From Phascolomyces articulosus (taxonomy: Eukaryota; Mucoromycota; Mucoromycetes; Mucorales; Lichtheimiaceae), in NCBI GenBank assembly GCA_025677815.1, contig JAIXMP010000019.1, forward strand, positions 856,349-920,348: a stretch of DNA of 64,000 bases, read 5' to 3'. This document shows positions 12,671-24,372 of the stretch, in pieces (position 1 is the stretch's first letter; every line of letters starts with the position of its first letter). The notes under the pieces are model-generated. The model was not told the origin of the DNA. It did not search any database and was given only the letters and a program-made list of their open reading frames with translations. The position numbers and the translations under genes are program-made.

Positions 12671-13343
12671 GATTAGACGAGAATTGTGATCATTGATCTC
12701 AAAAAAAATAGAACGATTAGTAGAGATGCTTTGTATTCTTATTTTCCTTTTCTTCTATACATATACCGGTATATGTATATGGCAATCTTTTAATCATTTA
12801 ATAATAGACTCATATTGCATATATACCGTAATGAAAGTAAAATTACTCAAGACGTCGATTTCGACTTTTGAACCCTAATTCGCTACCTCGTCACTCACAT
12901 ATCCTGACCAGTCAATACCGTGTCATCATCCTTTAAATACTGCATCGATTTTAAATTCAAATTGTAATACTGTCATTATTTTATTCCTTTTTTATTGCTC
13001 TCGTTCTTTTTCTCTCCTCTCCTTTTTCTTTTTCTCACTTCTTTTTTGATTATATACGTATATATAATTGTATTTATTATCAATACAGTGGCCCCCCATT
13101 AATTTCAACTTATTTCATTTCAAGCCCTCAATAATTTCCAGTATAATTCCTCGCTCATAATTTCATGGTTTTGAAACAAATATGTAGCAATAAGTGACAT
13201 CGATAAGTATTTTAACATGTAAATGAATGAAACTTTACGGCACACATATGCTTTTTATTGTTGTTGGAAAAAAAAGAAAAGAAATGATAATGGTATTAAA
13301 TGCAAAAAAAAAGAAGAAGCATGGAATGGATGATTGAGGGTTT
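11332..13343. other. Gene-free region with simple repeats and transposon-end-like motifs
   Basis: Two kilobases with no convincing gene. It contains TA runs (11343-11369), a CT/AT compound microsatellite (about 12624-12670) and a 16-base palindrome centred on ACCGGT near 12765. Two stretches beginning TACAGT with a C-rich continuation occur at about 12095 and 13084. A short ORF at 12114-12350 has no family resemblance that I recognise. Confidence 0.5.
12624..12670 (+). repeat. Compound (CT)n-(AT)n microsatellite
   Basis: About 12 CT units run directly into about 11 AT units. Confidence 0.9.
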
Positions 13344-15007
13344 TTAAGGATGAGACGGAGATGGGTTATTACTATTATTATTGGCTAAAGAAGGTGATCC
13401 TCTACTAGATACTGCTGGGCTAGATCGACCACGACCACTTGGTGGTACCATGGGTCGAAATGCGAACTTCGTTCTAATAAAAAAAAGGGAGTGTGGTTAG
13501 CCATATTGGTAATGAAGAGTCATTTACACATAATAGAGATTGAGAAAAAGAACTCACTTGCAAGTGGAACAAACTGGTGACCATGAACAGAAAACTAATA
13601 AAACAGTCATATATTATTATCATACTCTCATCAATATCATACAAATATGCCCCCCACATTGATAGATGACTTACTGGATAAGCATACAGAACAAACATAG
13701 CCAATATCTACAATCTTTTTATGACAAAAGCAAGCTGCTCTGAAATCCACTTGATCCTGATTAGGTAGATTAAGAAATTTACGAGCATATCGTTCAGGAA
13801 GAAATGCAAACTGTGTATACATATATAATAATAAGTGATAATGATGATGATTAGTATCACATATTAGGTTGATTAAATTAGTATATATATCTCTCTAAGA
13901 TTCATCAATTCATGTTATTTTTTTTATCTTTACTTACCATCAAATGCTGTAATAAGGATTGTGCATTTTCAACTCGAACGTAAATACCACCTGTAATATT
14001 GGCTGCTTGTTGTAAAAATGCTGTTTCTTCACCATATACTTTACATACATCCACAGGGATCGCCTTTGAAGAATATGAATTTTATATATATATATATGTA
14101 TCAGTTACTATTTTATATCATTCATTTTCTCCATTATCAATAGATATGTATATATATTACTTACAGCTTTTTGTGCAGAGAATATACAATTCATTAATGG
14201 AATATAATGCGCAGCAGAATCGGGTGATAGGGATAGAATCAATATTCTTGGTTTAATATGACCCAGTTCATCATTTTTTGTAATCCGATTAATATCTTTA
14301 AATATTCAATGACGTTAGATATAATTCATATTTTTCTTTTACCATTTATCCCAACTGAATATAAAATTCCTGTTGACTTACAACAAAGTGCCATAGAAAA
14401 AGCACCAGTAATCATGGATGAAGTGCCTGTATCCGTTTGTAAAAAAGAAACATCTGTCTCCGATAATAATTCTTGTAAACTAGCAACGATTTGATCCATA
14501 ACAAACTGAAAGTTGGGATACATATTGGCATTACGATGCCCACTGATTCGATGTTTGGCTACATCATCGTCAGATATGGGATAAAGAAATTTACTAAGCA
14601 TAATATTATTTTAGCCTACACAAGTCCTACCTCTCTCAGTGCGTGTTTCTGGTAAACAATTCAAAAAAAAGAGGTGAAAACAAACCTATAACCCACATGA
14701 CTCGCAATAACAACTACTTTATTATTATATTTTAATGCTAAATGAGCATTAATAAAAATCAAGACTTGTCGTAATGCGTCGTCCAATGAAAGAGGTGTTT
14801 GTGCCTTTGCTGATTCTGCCCATACAAATGGATTCGTGTCCAAAATGATTACAAGTAAATTGGAATCATCTATTTATTTCGTAAACGAACCCTCAAAAAA
14901 TATTAATAATTCTAAATCCTTGATATATAAAAATATAGTATAACCTGTTATCAACATACATAAAGCATAATTACACACACACCTTCAGCCGTTGGAACCT
15001 CTTTCAT
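13344..15007 (-). CDS. TFB4: TFIIH core subunit Tfb4 / p34 (GTF2H3)
   Basis: Subunit of the TFIIH core, needed for RNA polymerase II initiation and nucleotide excision repair; it pairs with Ssl1/p44. Exons in transcript order: 15007-14983, 14869-14686, 14593-14382, 14295-14165, 14063-13938, 13810-13675, 13594-13558, 13473-13344; 326 aa. The vWA-like domain starts with LLVIILDTNPFVW and continues through ALRQVLIFINAHLAL, VVVIASH, KPRILILSLSPDSAAHYIPL and MNCIFSAQKA. The C-terminal zinc module has paired cysteines (CFCHKK, CSVCLSIFC, CSTCK). The second half of the Cys module is on a 37-nt exon. A Ser/Asn/Pro tail follows. The start exon encodes only eight residues, typical of Tfb4, where the vWA domain begins almost at the N-terminus. 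It is divergent from LHS1, with about 740 bases between the two starts. Confidence 0.93.
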
Positions 15008-15745
15008 TGGAAAATAAGAAAAAAAAAAGTGCAAAGATCTTAAAATTAGGTGAGAGAGAACTTGGGATAGGAAATAGATTTCCTTTTATGTCAGACATTA
15101 GCCAATAAGAATTGAACGATCTCATCAAAAGTAATGCATAGTTCTATTCTCTCTTTCTAAATGTTACAAACCATGTCAATCTATATTAGTAATATTCCAA
15201 AAGTCAAAAGCAGTAGATTATGGCTTTTTTTTTTTTGGGTTTCATATACGGCTAATATGTATTGCTGAATATATAACATTTAAATTCTGCATCTAGTATA
15301 AAGAAAAAAAGTGAATATAAGCAATATGAAATGATTTTAGAATAAGAGAAAATTGACAAGTTTATTTTTGGATTCATCCATAGTAAAAAAAGAAAATATT
15401 TATTTATAAGGCAAAACAAGATTCATTTATGATGGACAACGTGTCAAAATTTCGTTCAAAAGAGAAGTAATCTAAATGATTATTGTTTACCAAAAAGAAA
15501 AGCTGCTGCTACAGAAATCAAAAGAATCTTTGTTGAGCTTCCGCAAACTGATGGCCAATCGTTTTACAACAAGTTTGAAAGGTTGCGTTAAAGCCAAATT
15601 TAAAAGTACCACGTCTTTTTCAGTATATAGTTTTCCTTCTTTCTTCTTCTTTCATAACCCCTGAGATCTAGATACATACTACTCCTCTGTTTCTTTTTCT
15701 TATATAAATCTCTTTTTTTTAAATAACAACAACAAATAATACAAC
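15008..15745. promoter_or_regulatory. Shared divergent promoter region of TFB4 (-) and LHS1 (+)
   Basis: About 740 bases between two divergent start codons. A CCCCT stress-response-type pentamer occurs at about 15658-15662, roughly 85 bases before the LHS1 start, next to TTC-rich tracts that could act as weak heat-shock elements. An ORF at 15476-15664 has no family features and is probably chance. Regulation is inferred from motifs only. Confidence 0.35.
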
Positions 15746-17927
15746 ATGGCGTCGCCACAGCGCATAGTAGCCATACTTTGCTTTGTTCTCGCCATTGTGT
15801 TGTCACTTTTAAGTGATCAAGCACAAGCAGCTGTCATGTCCATCGATTATGGTGCAGAATGGTTTAAAGTGGGCCTCATCAAACCTGGTATTCCTCTCGA
15901 TGTCGCGTTAAATAAAGATTCAAAACGTAAAACACAAGCAGTCGTCACCATTCGTGATGAACAACGGTTATATGGTTCAGACGCCGTTGCTTTGGTAAAT
16001 ATTTACACATATGTAGATAAATAACAGAAGAACAAGCATGGATCGCTTGAGAAACAATAGCTTACCACTTTTTCCCTTTTTTTCTCTACCTATCACTAAT
16101 TAGTCGGGACGATTTCCTCATTTGACTTATTCCAACTTGAAAAGTATTATTGCAAAACCTTTTGATGATAGACATTGTGTCGAATATCGTCATCGATTTT
16201 CTAACAACATGTCACCCCATCCTGATCGTAACTCTGTTCTTTTCAAGCATAATGAAGAGACCGAATTATCTGTTGAAGAATTAATTGCGTATCAATTCCA
16301 AAATGCTCGAGATCAAGCTAAAGCAACTGCTGGAGAGGATGTTAAGGATGTTGTGATTACGGTAATAACATAGTTATTGGATGAAAGAAAGGATGAAAGG
16401 GGACGAGACTACCATTTATTCGTTCCAAGGTACACCATGAAGTTTTTTTTAATGATATCAAGGGGTGGATATTATATATATAGGTTACACCATTTGCCAC
16501 ACAATATGAGCGTCAAGCGATTTTGGATGCTGCTGAATTAGCTGGATTAAATGTTCTTTCCTTGATTCATGATGAAACGGCAGTTGCCTTGAATTATGCT
16601 ATCAGTCGAGAATTTACTACGACACCTGAATATCATATCTTTTATGATATGGGTGCTGGATCCACTGTCGCGTCTCTTGTTTCCTTTTCTATTGTTGAAC
16701 AAAAGGAAGGTAAAAAGACACGCAAAGTTCCTCAATTGGAAGTCAAGGCTGTTGGATTTGATCGTACCTTGGGTGGTCATGAATTTGATGTACGGTTACA
16801 AAATTTGTTGGTGGATAAATTTAATGAAAAAAACCCTACCTTGGATGTCCGACAATCGGGTAATGCCATGACACGTTTACTCAAGGAAGCCAATCGTGTC
16901 AAGCAAATTCTTAGTGCTAACACAGAAACGACAGCTTCGGTAATTTTTTGGAGTATATATATTGTGTGGAGTGAGGAGAAAGGAACAAATTTTTATCATG
17001 TGAAGATATGTATGAGAAAAAAAATATATATGTATATATTTGTTCTCTTTGGCTGATTTATATGTAAATTGAAATAGTTGGAAAGTCTTTATCAGGACGT
17101 TGATTTCAAGACCAAGGTCACTCGTGCTGAACTTGAACATCTTTGTGCTGATTTGCTTGAACGTGTTCCCAATCCTATTGCTGCCGCACTCAAAGCCAGT
17201 GATATGAAAGTGGTATGTATAGAGTGTCAGTCAACATTAGTGGAATGAGAGGAGAGAGAGAGAGGATATATACACCTGTGGAATATCAGGGTTTTACTGT
17301 AAGTAATAGGATTACTTATGATTAAACTTTTAATCGATTAGGAGGATATCAAATCTCTTGTTCTCGTTGGTGGTAGTGTTCGTATTCCTGCTGTTCAAAA
17401 GGGTCTTGGCGCAGTTGTTGGAACGTAAGTTTATTTCTTTCTCATTCATTCTGGCTCTATTTTTTTTTTTAGGATGAACAAGTTTTTCATAATTTTAAAT
17501 GTTTGTTTTGGGGTATACACATAGTCAAAAGATTGCAAAGAATGTCAATGGTGATGAAGCTGCTGTATTGGGTGCCGCTTTCCGTGGTGCTTCCCTTAGC
17601 AAACAATTCCGTCTTACCAAACAAATTGTTATTAAGGATATTACTGTATTCCCTATTGAAGTGATTTACCACCCCGAAGATGAACATTTAGGTAAATATA
17701 AAGAGTGATAGAAAGAGAAAGAAAATTGGAATGATGAAAGGAATATCAAATTTCTGGTTTCTGTATTAAATTTATCCATTATGTAAATATAGGACGCCAA
17801 CCTATCCATACCACTTTGTTCAATGAATTTGGATCGATTGGTACACGTAAGATCATGACATTCAAACGTCAAAGTGATTTTGAATTTGATGTCAAGTATG
17901 GTAAACCTGTGGATGAACAAGATGTGT

Positions 17928-17989
<62 letters not shown>

Positions 17990-19674
17990 GGAATGGATGG
18001 ATGAATATAGAATATCATACTAGTAATAAAAGAAACTAATGATGATGATATTATTTATATAGTGAAACAGATCTTGATCAAATTGCCAAAGTCAGAATCA
18101 CTGGATTGACTGAAGCAATGGAAAAATATAAGGAGGATATTCAATCCGCTGAACAACCACCTAAAGTGCGCGTTTCCATTGAATTATCTAATTCGGGTCT
18201 TCTTTCAGTTCCTGAAGCCAGCTTGAGTTTCCAAGCAAAGGATAGCGGATCCAGTTTCTCTGGTAAGAACGAAATCAACATTTCTTATAACATCATTTGA
18301 AAAAACAAAATTAATCATGTTTGATAGATAAAGTCAAGTCATTCTTTGGTTCCAAGGAAGAAGAAACTCAATCAGAAGAAGAAACTGCCAAAGAGGTAAT
18401 AAACACATATACCAATTTTTACCCTACCGTTGAGAGAAGGAGATGGATAAATGGACACGGAAGGAATTCTTTTTAGCTAATACAGAATTTATTTATGAAT
18501 AATAATAATAGACTGTTCAAGCAGATCAAAATCAAACAGAATCTGAAAAGGGTGAAAAGAAAACTGAAGAAGAAGAAAAACCCAAACCAAAAGAACCCAC
18601 TTTGAAAAAGATTCCATTAAATGTTGAATTCATTGGTGCTGGTCCTGTTGCTATGTCTAATGAAGAAAAATTAATTGCCCGTCAACGGTAAGTCTTGTTT
18701 TTTCTCCCTCCCTAATCTATTTTTTATGATAAGTTGGTCTGTGCGTTTTTTTTTGTGTCAGCCCAACAATTTTTGTATGGTTACACCAAGAAAGGATGGA
18801 ACAACAGTTCAATAATATTAACATACTGGGAATCTTTTATAATAGTATTCAAGCACTTGATACATTAGACGAAAAACGACGTTTACGTGAAGAATCTCGC
18901 AACAATTTAGAATCATTTGTTTATCGTATTCAAGACTTTTTGTACGATGATACCGTGGGTATTGTATCCACTGAAGAACAACAAGAACATTTACGTGAGC
19001 AACTTTCTGAAACTTCTGACTGGTTGTATGATGACGGTGAAACAGCTGATACCAAGGAATATATTGACCGTTTAAGAAAACTTCAGTAAGTCTTTCTAAA
19101 AAAAAATAAGAATTGATTGGACAGCGATTGCAAAAACGTATCGATATATTTATATATTCTAATCTTAAAAAAAAATAGATCACTTGAACGACCCATCACT
19201 TTCCGTCGTCAAGAATATCTTCAACGTGGTGATAATATCAAGCGCGTAGATTCCAGTGTTCAATTGGCTCGTGTTTTTGTAGAAAATATTCTTACCAATA
19301 CACCTGAAGAAGAACGCTATCATACCAAAGAAGAATTAGAAACTGTATTGAATCATGCCAACAAAGTAGATGCTTGGAAGGTGGAAAAGGTGTCTGCTCA
19401 AGAAAAACGTGACCATCATTTGGATCCTATCTTTACAACTGTGGATGTCAATAAACAATGCAGAGAATTGGATGAAGCTTTGATGAAATTGATGAAAAAG
19501 AAGAAACCTAAAGTCACCAAGAAACAAGCACCCAAGAATGAAACTACGGAGGAACAAGAAGAAGTCGTTGTAGATAATGGAAAGAAGGAAGGAGAAGATG
19601 AACCAGTCAAGTCTGATCAAGGACAACAACAAGAATCATCAGAAGAAGAACATCGTAAACATGACGAACTTTAG
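15746..19674 (+). CDS. LHS1: ER lumenal large Hsp70, Lhs1/HYOU1 (GRP170) type
   Basis: ER chaperone of the Hsp110/GRP170 class; it holds unfolded proteins and acts as nucleotide exchange factor for BiP/Kar2. Exons 15746-15994, 16104-16361, 16484-16939, 17078-17212, 17342-17424, 17525-17691, 17793-17925, 18063-18262, 18328-18395, 18512-18687, 18846-19085 and 19179-19674 give 886 aa. The N-terminus is a clear signal peptide (about residues 8-28, then AVMSIDYGAEWFKVGLI). The nucleotide-binding domain shows HDETAVALNYA, YDMGAGS and the LVGGSVRIPAVQ region. A Lys/Glu-rich loop, a helical lid (EEQQEHLREQLSETSDWLYD) and a Lys/Glu-rich tail follow, ending in the ER-retrieval signal HDEL. Intron 7 contains a 56-base A run. 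It is convergent with the glycogenin gene, 160 bases apart. Confidence 0.94.
17932..17987 (+). repeat. Poly(A)56 tract inside an LHS1 intron
   Basis: An uninterrupted run of about 56 A residues a few bases after the GTAAGT donor of intron 17926-18062. Length in the assembly may be unreliable for such a run. Confidence 0.9.
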
Positions 19675-19834
19675 ATTAGAGTTACTAAAAAAGTTTTTTT
19701 TATATATAGTATTATGAACATAAAAACAACAACAATTAACGATATTTATTATTAGTTATTATATATACTATTAAAATAAAATATAAAAAAAAGAACAATT
19801 CTGTTGCTCATGGATTTTTTTTCTTTTTTAGTTT

Positions 19835-21573
19835 TTATAAAAAATGACGTTCATTAAAATCAAGTTCAAATTCTAACATGGTAGCTTCTGCAACACTTGT
19901 TTTTTGAGAAAATATGTATTGTTTTTTGTTGTTAGAGGAGGATATCTGTTTACTCGCTGATTGATTTTGTTGTTTTGATAATGATGACGACGAAGAGGAG
20001 GAGGTAGAGGATCTACTTGTAGTAGTCTTATCAGAAAGGTTGTTCTTTTGAGTAACCTTTGGGGTATCGTATGTGGAACGTGCGTGATCTTCAGGGATTG
20101 ATGCCTATTATAACAACATATATGCAGAAATAGAAAATTACATAGTTTAGTATTGTGCAACGTGTTATAAAAAATTAGCTCCCTCCTGATAAACTCCAGA
20201 AAACACCATTTATTCCCATTCTAATACTTTATAATGATGATGATAATGCTGACGATGATACTGATTCTTAATGATGGGTTGAAAATTAGAGAAATTATTT
20301 TTATCAGGTGATGATATGGAGGAGGATGTTATATCATGCCAGATAGATTGTACATTTTCTTTTTTACTTGTGATTGGATGGTTTGAAGTTGATGGTGTTG
20401 ATAGTAATGGATAATGATGATAATGTGGTAGTGGAATGGTGCGAGTGGTTGATAGCAAGTATGCGGGTGTCATCTATCAAAAGTTACCCGGTACCAAAAA
20501 AAAAAAGAATATTATTATTGACAGAGCAAATTAATCCTATCCACTCTCGCATATATATACCTTATCAAAATGTTTATCCCAAGTATCCCACCAAAGTTGA
20601 AGGTGGTCATTTTTATTGTTGTCACGTTGATATACACTTCCATCCGCAAATCGTTGATAGTGCCATGGTTTTTGTTTGCCAATGAAATGAGCTACTGATA
20701 TTTTATCTCGGAATTCCACATAGGCTGGTGCATAGCTAAAAAAAAATTGAATGAAGTTAATATGACTTTTCTTCTACTTTATTGACAACATAAAAAAAAA
20801 ATACTATATTTATACCTGTAGGAAGCGGAAGGTGTAGTATTGTATGTAAATGGTAATCGATGAGCTGAAGTTTCAGGCCAATTATCAAAATATGTATTGA
20901 GGAGTCCTTGATCACCACCTAAATGTATTATATAACCATGACGACGCCCAAACAAAAAAAAACCCAGTTTACTGTCCATTGTTCTTTTCTATCCCTCCTC
21001 CTATTTTTTTATTGTATTCCTTTCAAGATGATCTATCCCTCCTCCTTAAATTTTTCCATTCATTTCCACATTTTACTAACCATCAAAAGATCCTTTCTTC
21101 GATGCCAATTGGATCAAATCCGAATACACAGTCAAGGAAGGTTCGACAACAAATACACCAGAATTAAAACAATCAGGCCATCCAATATCTGGAGCCGCTG
21201 AAAATGATGGTCTTTCAAACAAATCATCAATTAGCCTGATAGGATATGTATCTGCATCCAAAAACACAATCTTATCATATTGAGTTAATCGAAACACGTG
21301 TAGTTTGGTCAGTGTTTCGATCAAGTCGGGACGACCTAAAAGTGTCAAGTTGGTCATGGCCGTGGTTGATTCATTCTTTATGGTATCTACCGAGATTACG
21401 TCGTGAAAACATTGCGATAACCAAGTTTTGGCCTGGGACGAGACGTTGTTGGGTGTGACAAGACATGCGAGATGTTTGTTAGTGCCTAGATCGCGTAAAC
21501 GATGAGCAAGAACAAGAGCTCCGGGAACATAAGAATCCGTTGTCACTAATGTTACGTATACATGCAATGTCAT
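19835..21573 (-). CDS. Glycogenin-type glycosyltransferase (GT8)
   Basis: Self-glucosylating primer of glycogen synthesis using UDP-glucose. Exons in transcript order: 21573-21081, 20918-20816, 20735-20561, 20473-20228, 20104-19835; 428 aa. The N-terminus TLVTTDSYVPGALVLAHRLR is typical, and the DxD metal motif lies in IVFLDADTYP. The conserved GWPDCFNSGVFV, DGGDQGLLNTYF and VAHFIGKQKPWH segments follow. After the catalytic domain comes a His/Ser/Thr/Asn-rich region with no clear family features. Introns 1-3 are strongly supported. The last intron (20227-20105) is phase-consistent with a good acceptor. Without it the frame stops at 20210, so the C-terminal 90 residues are the least certain part. 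Confidence 0.88.
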
Positions 21574-22811
21574 TTTTTCTGGAAAATAGAATTTATATTT
21601 ATTTTTTTAAAAGTTCATTCCGAGAAGAAAAAGAAGACGAAAAAATATACGCGAGAGAGATATCTTTATACAGAAAAGTTGTTGGGTAACTAGATATAAT
21701 ATATCGAGGGGTTATTTTTCCTGCCAAGATGATGGGGAGAAAAAAAAAAGTCTGTGCAACAAAAGAGAGATTTTTCATATGGACAATATATTGTTGTCTA
21801 GCTTGCCGGGCTGGACCCACTCTGATCGATACTCTTACATTCTCTCTCCTTATCCAACAAACGATATTCGATATAACATCTTAAATATTTGTGTCGATCA
21901 TTATTGGTATCGAAACAAATTATGCAAATAAAAGTAATGAATCATATATACTTCTCCTTATCATCATCATCGTGAATCTTGTGAACAAAAAAAAAATGGG
22001 TGATAAGAATATAACTATTGCTAGTATCATCAGGCAAATTGTATAATCTTCAACGGGTCAGGGACATTTTTTATTACTTTAAGGTCGAAAAAAAATCCAA
22101 CTGCTACTACTAGCAGCACCGTCATTGTCGCATATAAAATGCATGTGACAAATAGTCATTTACTATCGTGCGTTTGTCTGCCTTTTTGATATGATACGCA
22201 TCATGAGTAGATTATATATATATACAAATCAAAGACGGATGTCCATAAAAATGACTTTCCGTGAAATCGAACGACTACGAAAGATTTATTTCGGGGTATA
22301 ATTTCTATTATAGTGATGTTTTCTTTGATAGAAAGATAGGATCTGCAATGATAAAACTGTGATAATTGGAGAAAATGGATGCGTAATTAATAAAAAAAAG
22401 GAGAGATAATGCCTTTCTTATAGCATACTCTATCAATAATAAAGTATATTTATTGTTTTTATTTCATTTTATAATTGAATATCCAGGATATGACATGAGG
22501 AACTTTATGAATGATGTCTGCCAACCTCATATAAAAAATGTATATAGTAAAATACTATATTCTTGAAGTGTAGCCCCATTCCACGATAGCGGTACTTTGT
22601 ATTAAAAGCAAGTTTATTCGAAGGCAACAATGTTTTATAAGTATATATATTTATATATACTTTATGCAGCATTAAAATGTTATAATAATTATAAAGGATC
22701 TACATTTACAAAGCGTAGCTAAAATATTTTGCTGAGTAGTAAGCTTCTCTTTTATTTTAAAATGACGACTGTATGATAACAACAATCGTATAAATTCAGG
22801 ATGCTGCTTGT
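21574..22811. other. Gene-free region upstream of glycogenin
   Basis: The first few hundred bases presumably contain the glycogenin promoter. No exon with coding character seen; several short TA-rich inverted stretches occur. Confidence 0.5.
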
Positions 22812-23067
22812 TTATGGTTGGTTGGAATTGTATACGCATAAGAGTTTTACACTTGCCGTCCTTTGTAAAAAAAAATTATGCCAGTTGCTTAGATTATTTG
22901 GTTTTTGTGAACAAGAATCATAAAAGAGATGATAAAAATCTGCCAAACTGTTAACAGCTTGTTCTATCAACAGTTTGAAATATGTTTTAGCAATTACGTA
23001 GATAGTAATTCTACCAATGGACTCATCGTGGATTTTCCGAGTACTATAATACCCATCAAAGCACTTC
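22812..23067 (-). pseudogene. Candidate coding fragment (85-codon open frame after a good acceptor)
   Basis: Reading the minus strand after a TATTATAG acceptor at 23068-23075 gives an 85-codon open frame to TAA at 22812. It contains protein-like text such as RKIHDESIGRITIYVIAKTY and LIEQAVNSLADFYHLFYD. An open frame this long is unusual in DNA this rich in A/T. It has no ATG near its start, so it would be a 3' exon. The next exon upstream is not obvious in phase. Another frame of the same stretch gives a short membrane-like sequence. No family recognised; it may be part of a decayed gene. Confidence 0.35.
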
Positions 23068-23244
23068 CTATAATAGAAAGAAAAAAAATACAGCAGTAGA
23101 TATTATGCCTTGTCAGTCAAATGTAACACTTTAGAAAAAAAATATTCAAAAAACTTTATCTCGAATATTTTTCATTATTGAAAAGGCAAAAATATTTGAA
23201 AAATATGCATATTCAAAAAATATTCAAATTTGGGGTATTTTGCA

Positions 23245-23694
23245 CTAATAAACATTTGAATATATTTTGTATATTTCTTTTTCTAAAGCGATTGAGGTAA
23301 GGACATGATGGTGCAAATGTAATCCAATGAGAATAAATGAAAAATTAAACAGAAGGTGTTGCAAATAATTTAATCCTGCAATATCTTTAACAGTGTCATC
23401 GGGTAATCCTTGTCTTGGAAATTGAATCAGTAAATTTATCACGATATCGGTTGCAAACCATTGATATCCTCTTGGTTGCACCGTTTGCTCCAGATGATGT
23501 TTACTTAATGTTGCCATAAAAAAAGCAGCAATAGACACTAATTCGTCCAAATGATGAGTGTTGTTATAGATTTTGATGGTTGTGGTTGTGGCTGATGTGA
23601 GAGATACATTGTATAAAATAATCAATGTTTCTTTTGAAGGAATCGTAGAATGACAAGGCTGCTGCACTGGAGAAGACACATAGAATAACACCAA
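23245..23694 (-). CDS. Uncharacterised 149-aa ORF, possible membrane protein or decayed gene
   Basis: An open frame with protein-like composition: DELVSIAAFFMATLSKHHLE, then an ATDIVINLLIQFPRQGLPDD segment, then a hydrophobic stretch LQHLLFNFSFILIGLHLHHH. The first 40 residues look less protein-like, and another frame upstream also reads plausibly (GIGVILCVFSSAAALSFYD), which suggests a frameshift near 23600. It may join the acceptor at 23068-23075. I do not recognise the family. It could be a real spliced membrane protein or a pseudogene. Confidence 0.4.
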   Translation of the reverse strand: MVLFYVSSPVQQPCHSTIPSKETLIILYNVSLTSATTTTIKIYNNTHHLDELVSIAAFFMATLSKHHLEQTVQPRGYQWFATDIVINLLIQFPRQGLPDDTVKDIAGLNYLQHLLFNFSFILIGLHLHHHVLTSIALEKEIYKIYSNVY

Positions 23695-23781
23695 TACCCT
23701 TAGCTAAGAAAGTGAGTCAACTCCTCCATCTCTAGAAGAAGAAACAAGACCCAACAACTCCTACTGCAAGTATATTTAATT

Positions 23782-24065
23782 ATGTTAACCAGTAACAACA
23801 AGGAATTAAAGGAATGCAAAGAAAGCAATGAACCCTTCTCCCACAAAATACCCAAAGGTCAAGATACCGTTAATTTATCATTTATATTTATGAAGATTGG
23901 AGAATTGGCACGTCACACTTCTTCAGGTACAAAATAAAAAAGAGTATCAAGGTGATACATTGATTGAAGCTAGCATGTATATTTCTTTATATTTCTGGCA
24001 GTGCTTACCAGATCCAAGCTCTAAATGTTCAAATGCCGGATTTCCTAGTTAAAACATATTCTAGT
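23782..24065 (+). pseudogene. Decayed copy of the orphan 99-aa gene at 32390-32689
   Basis: From ATG 23782 the translation reads KECKESNEPFSHKIPKGQD, aligning with KECEESNEPCTHDIPRGQD of the intact minus-strand gene. GELAR then matches GEMAR. A one-base frameshift falls near 23922. The next frame gives VQNKKEYQGD, then MYISLYFWQCLPDPSSKCS, matching VQNEKEYKDD and MYALYAAQCTSDPNTKCSS-like text. A stop follows, and LKHIL appears in a third frame. Frameshifts plus stops make it a pseudogene. It is about 8.5 kb from its parent-like copy and in the opposite orientation. Confidence 0.85.
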
Positions 24066-24320
24066 GGATCATGAAAAGGACTTGTTAAATGATGAAAAGT
24101 AATATAGAAAGCTATTGATGAGTTAGACAAGAAAATTTAGTTTCTTTTGAATCAATACGTACATACGCATATATATTATGAGATGATGTGCAGCTTATCA
24201 AATAACGACACTCATTTGTTTGTATATGTACAACAACATACTAAATTATATGGCGTATAAATCTATATGCATCCAACCCCCTTTTTATGCATGTCTGTTC
24301 CTTAAACACTTTTATAAGAG

Positions 24321-24330
24321 TATATAAATA
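24321..24330 (+). promoter_or_regulatory. TATA-box-like element of the GH12-like gene
   Basis: TATATAAATA lies 43-52 bases before the ATG at 24373, a spacing that would give a short 5' leader. Confidence 0.45.
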
Positions 24331-24372
24331 CTTTCTGTTTCCCACAAAGAGACGGCACCGAAAACAAACAGG

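Noticed and set aside
18688..18845. Open frame running through the intron before the LHS1 exon at 18846
   Set aside because: Standard donor and acceptor are present, phases agree, and the intron text breaks the conserved lid region of the Hsp70.
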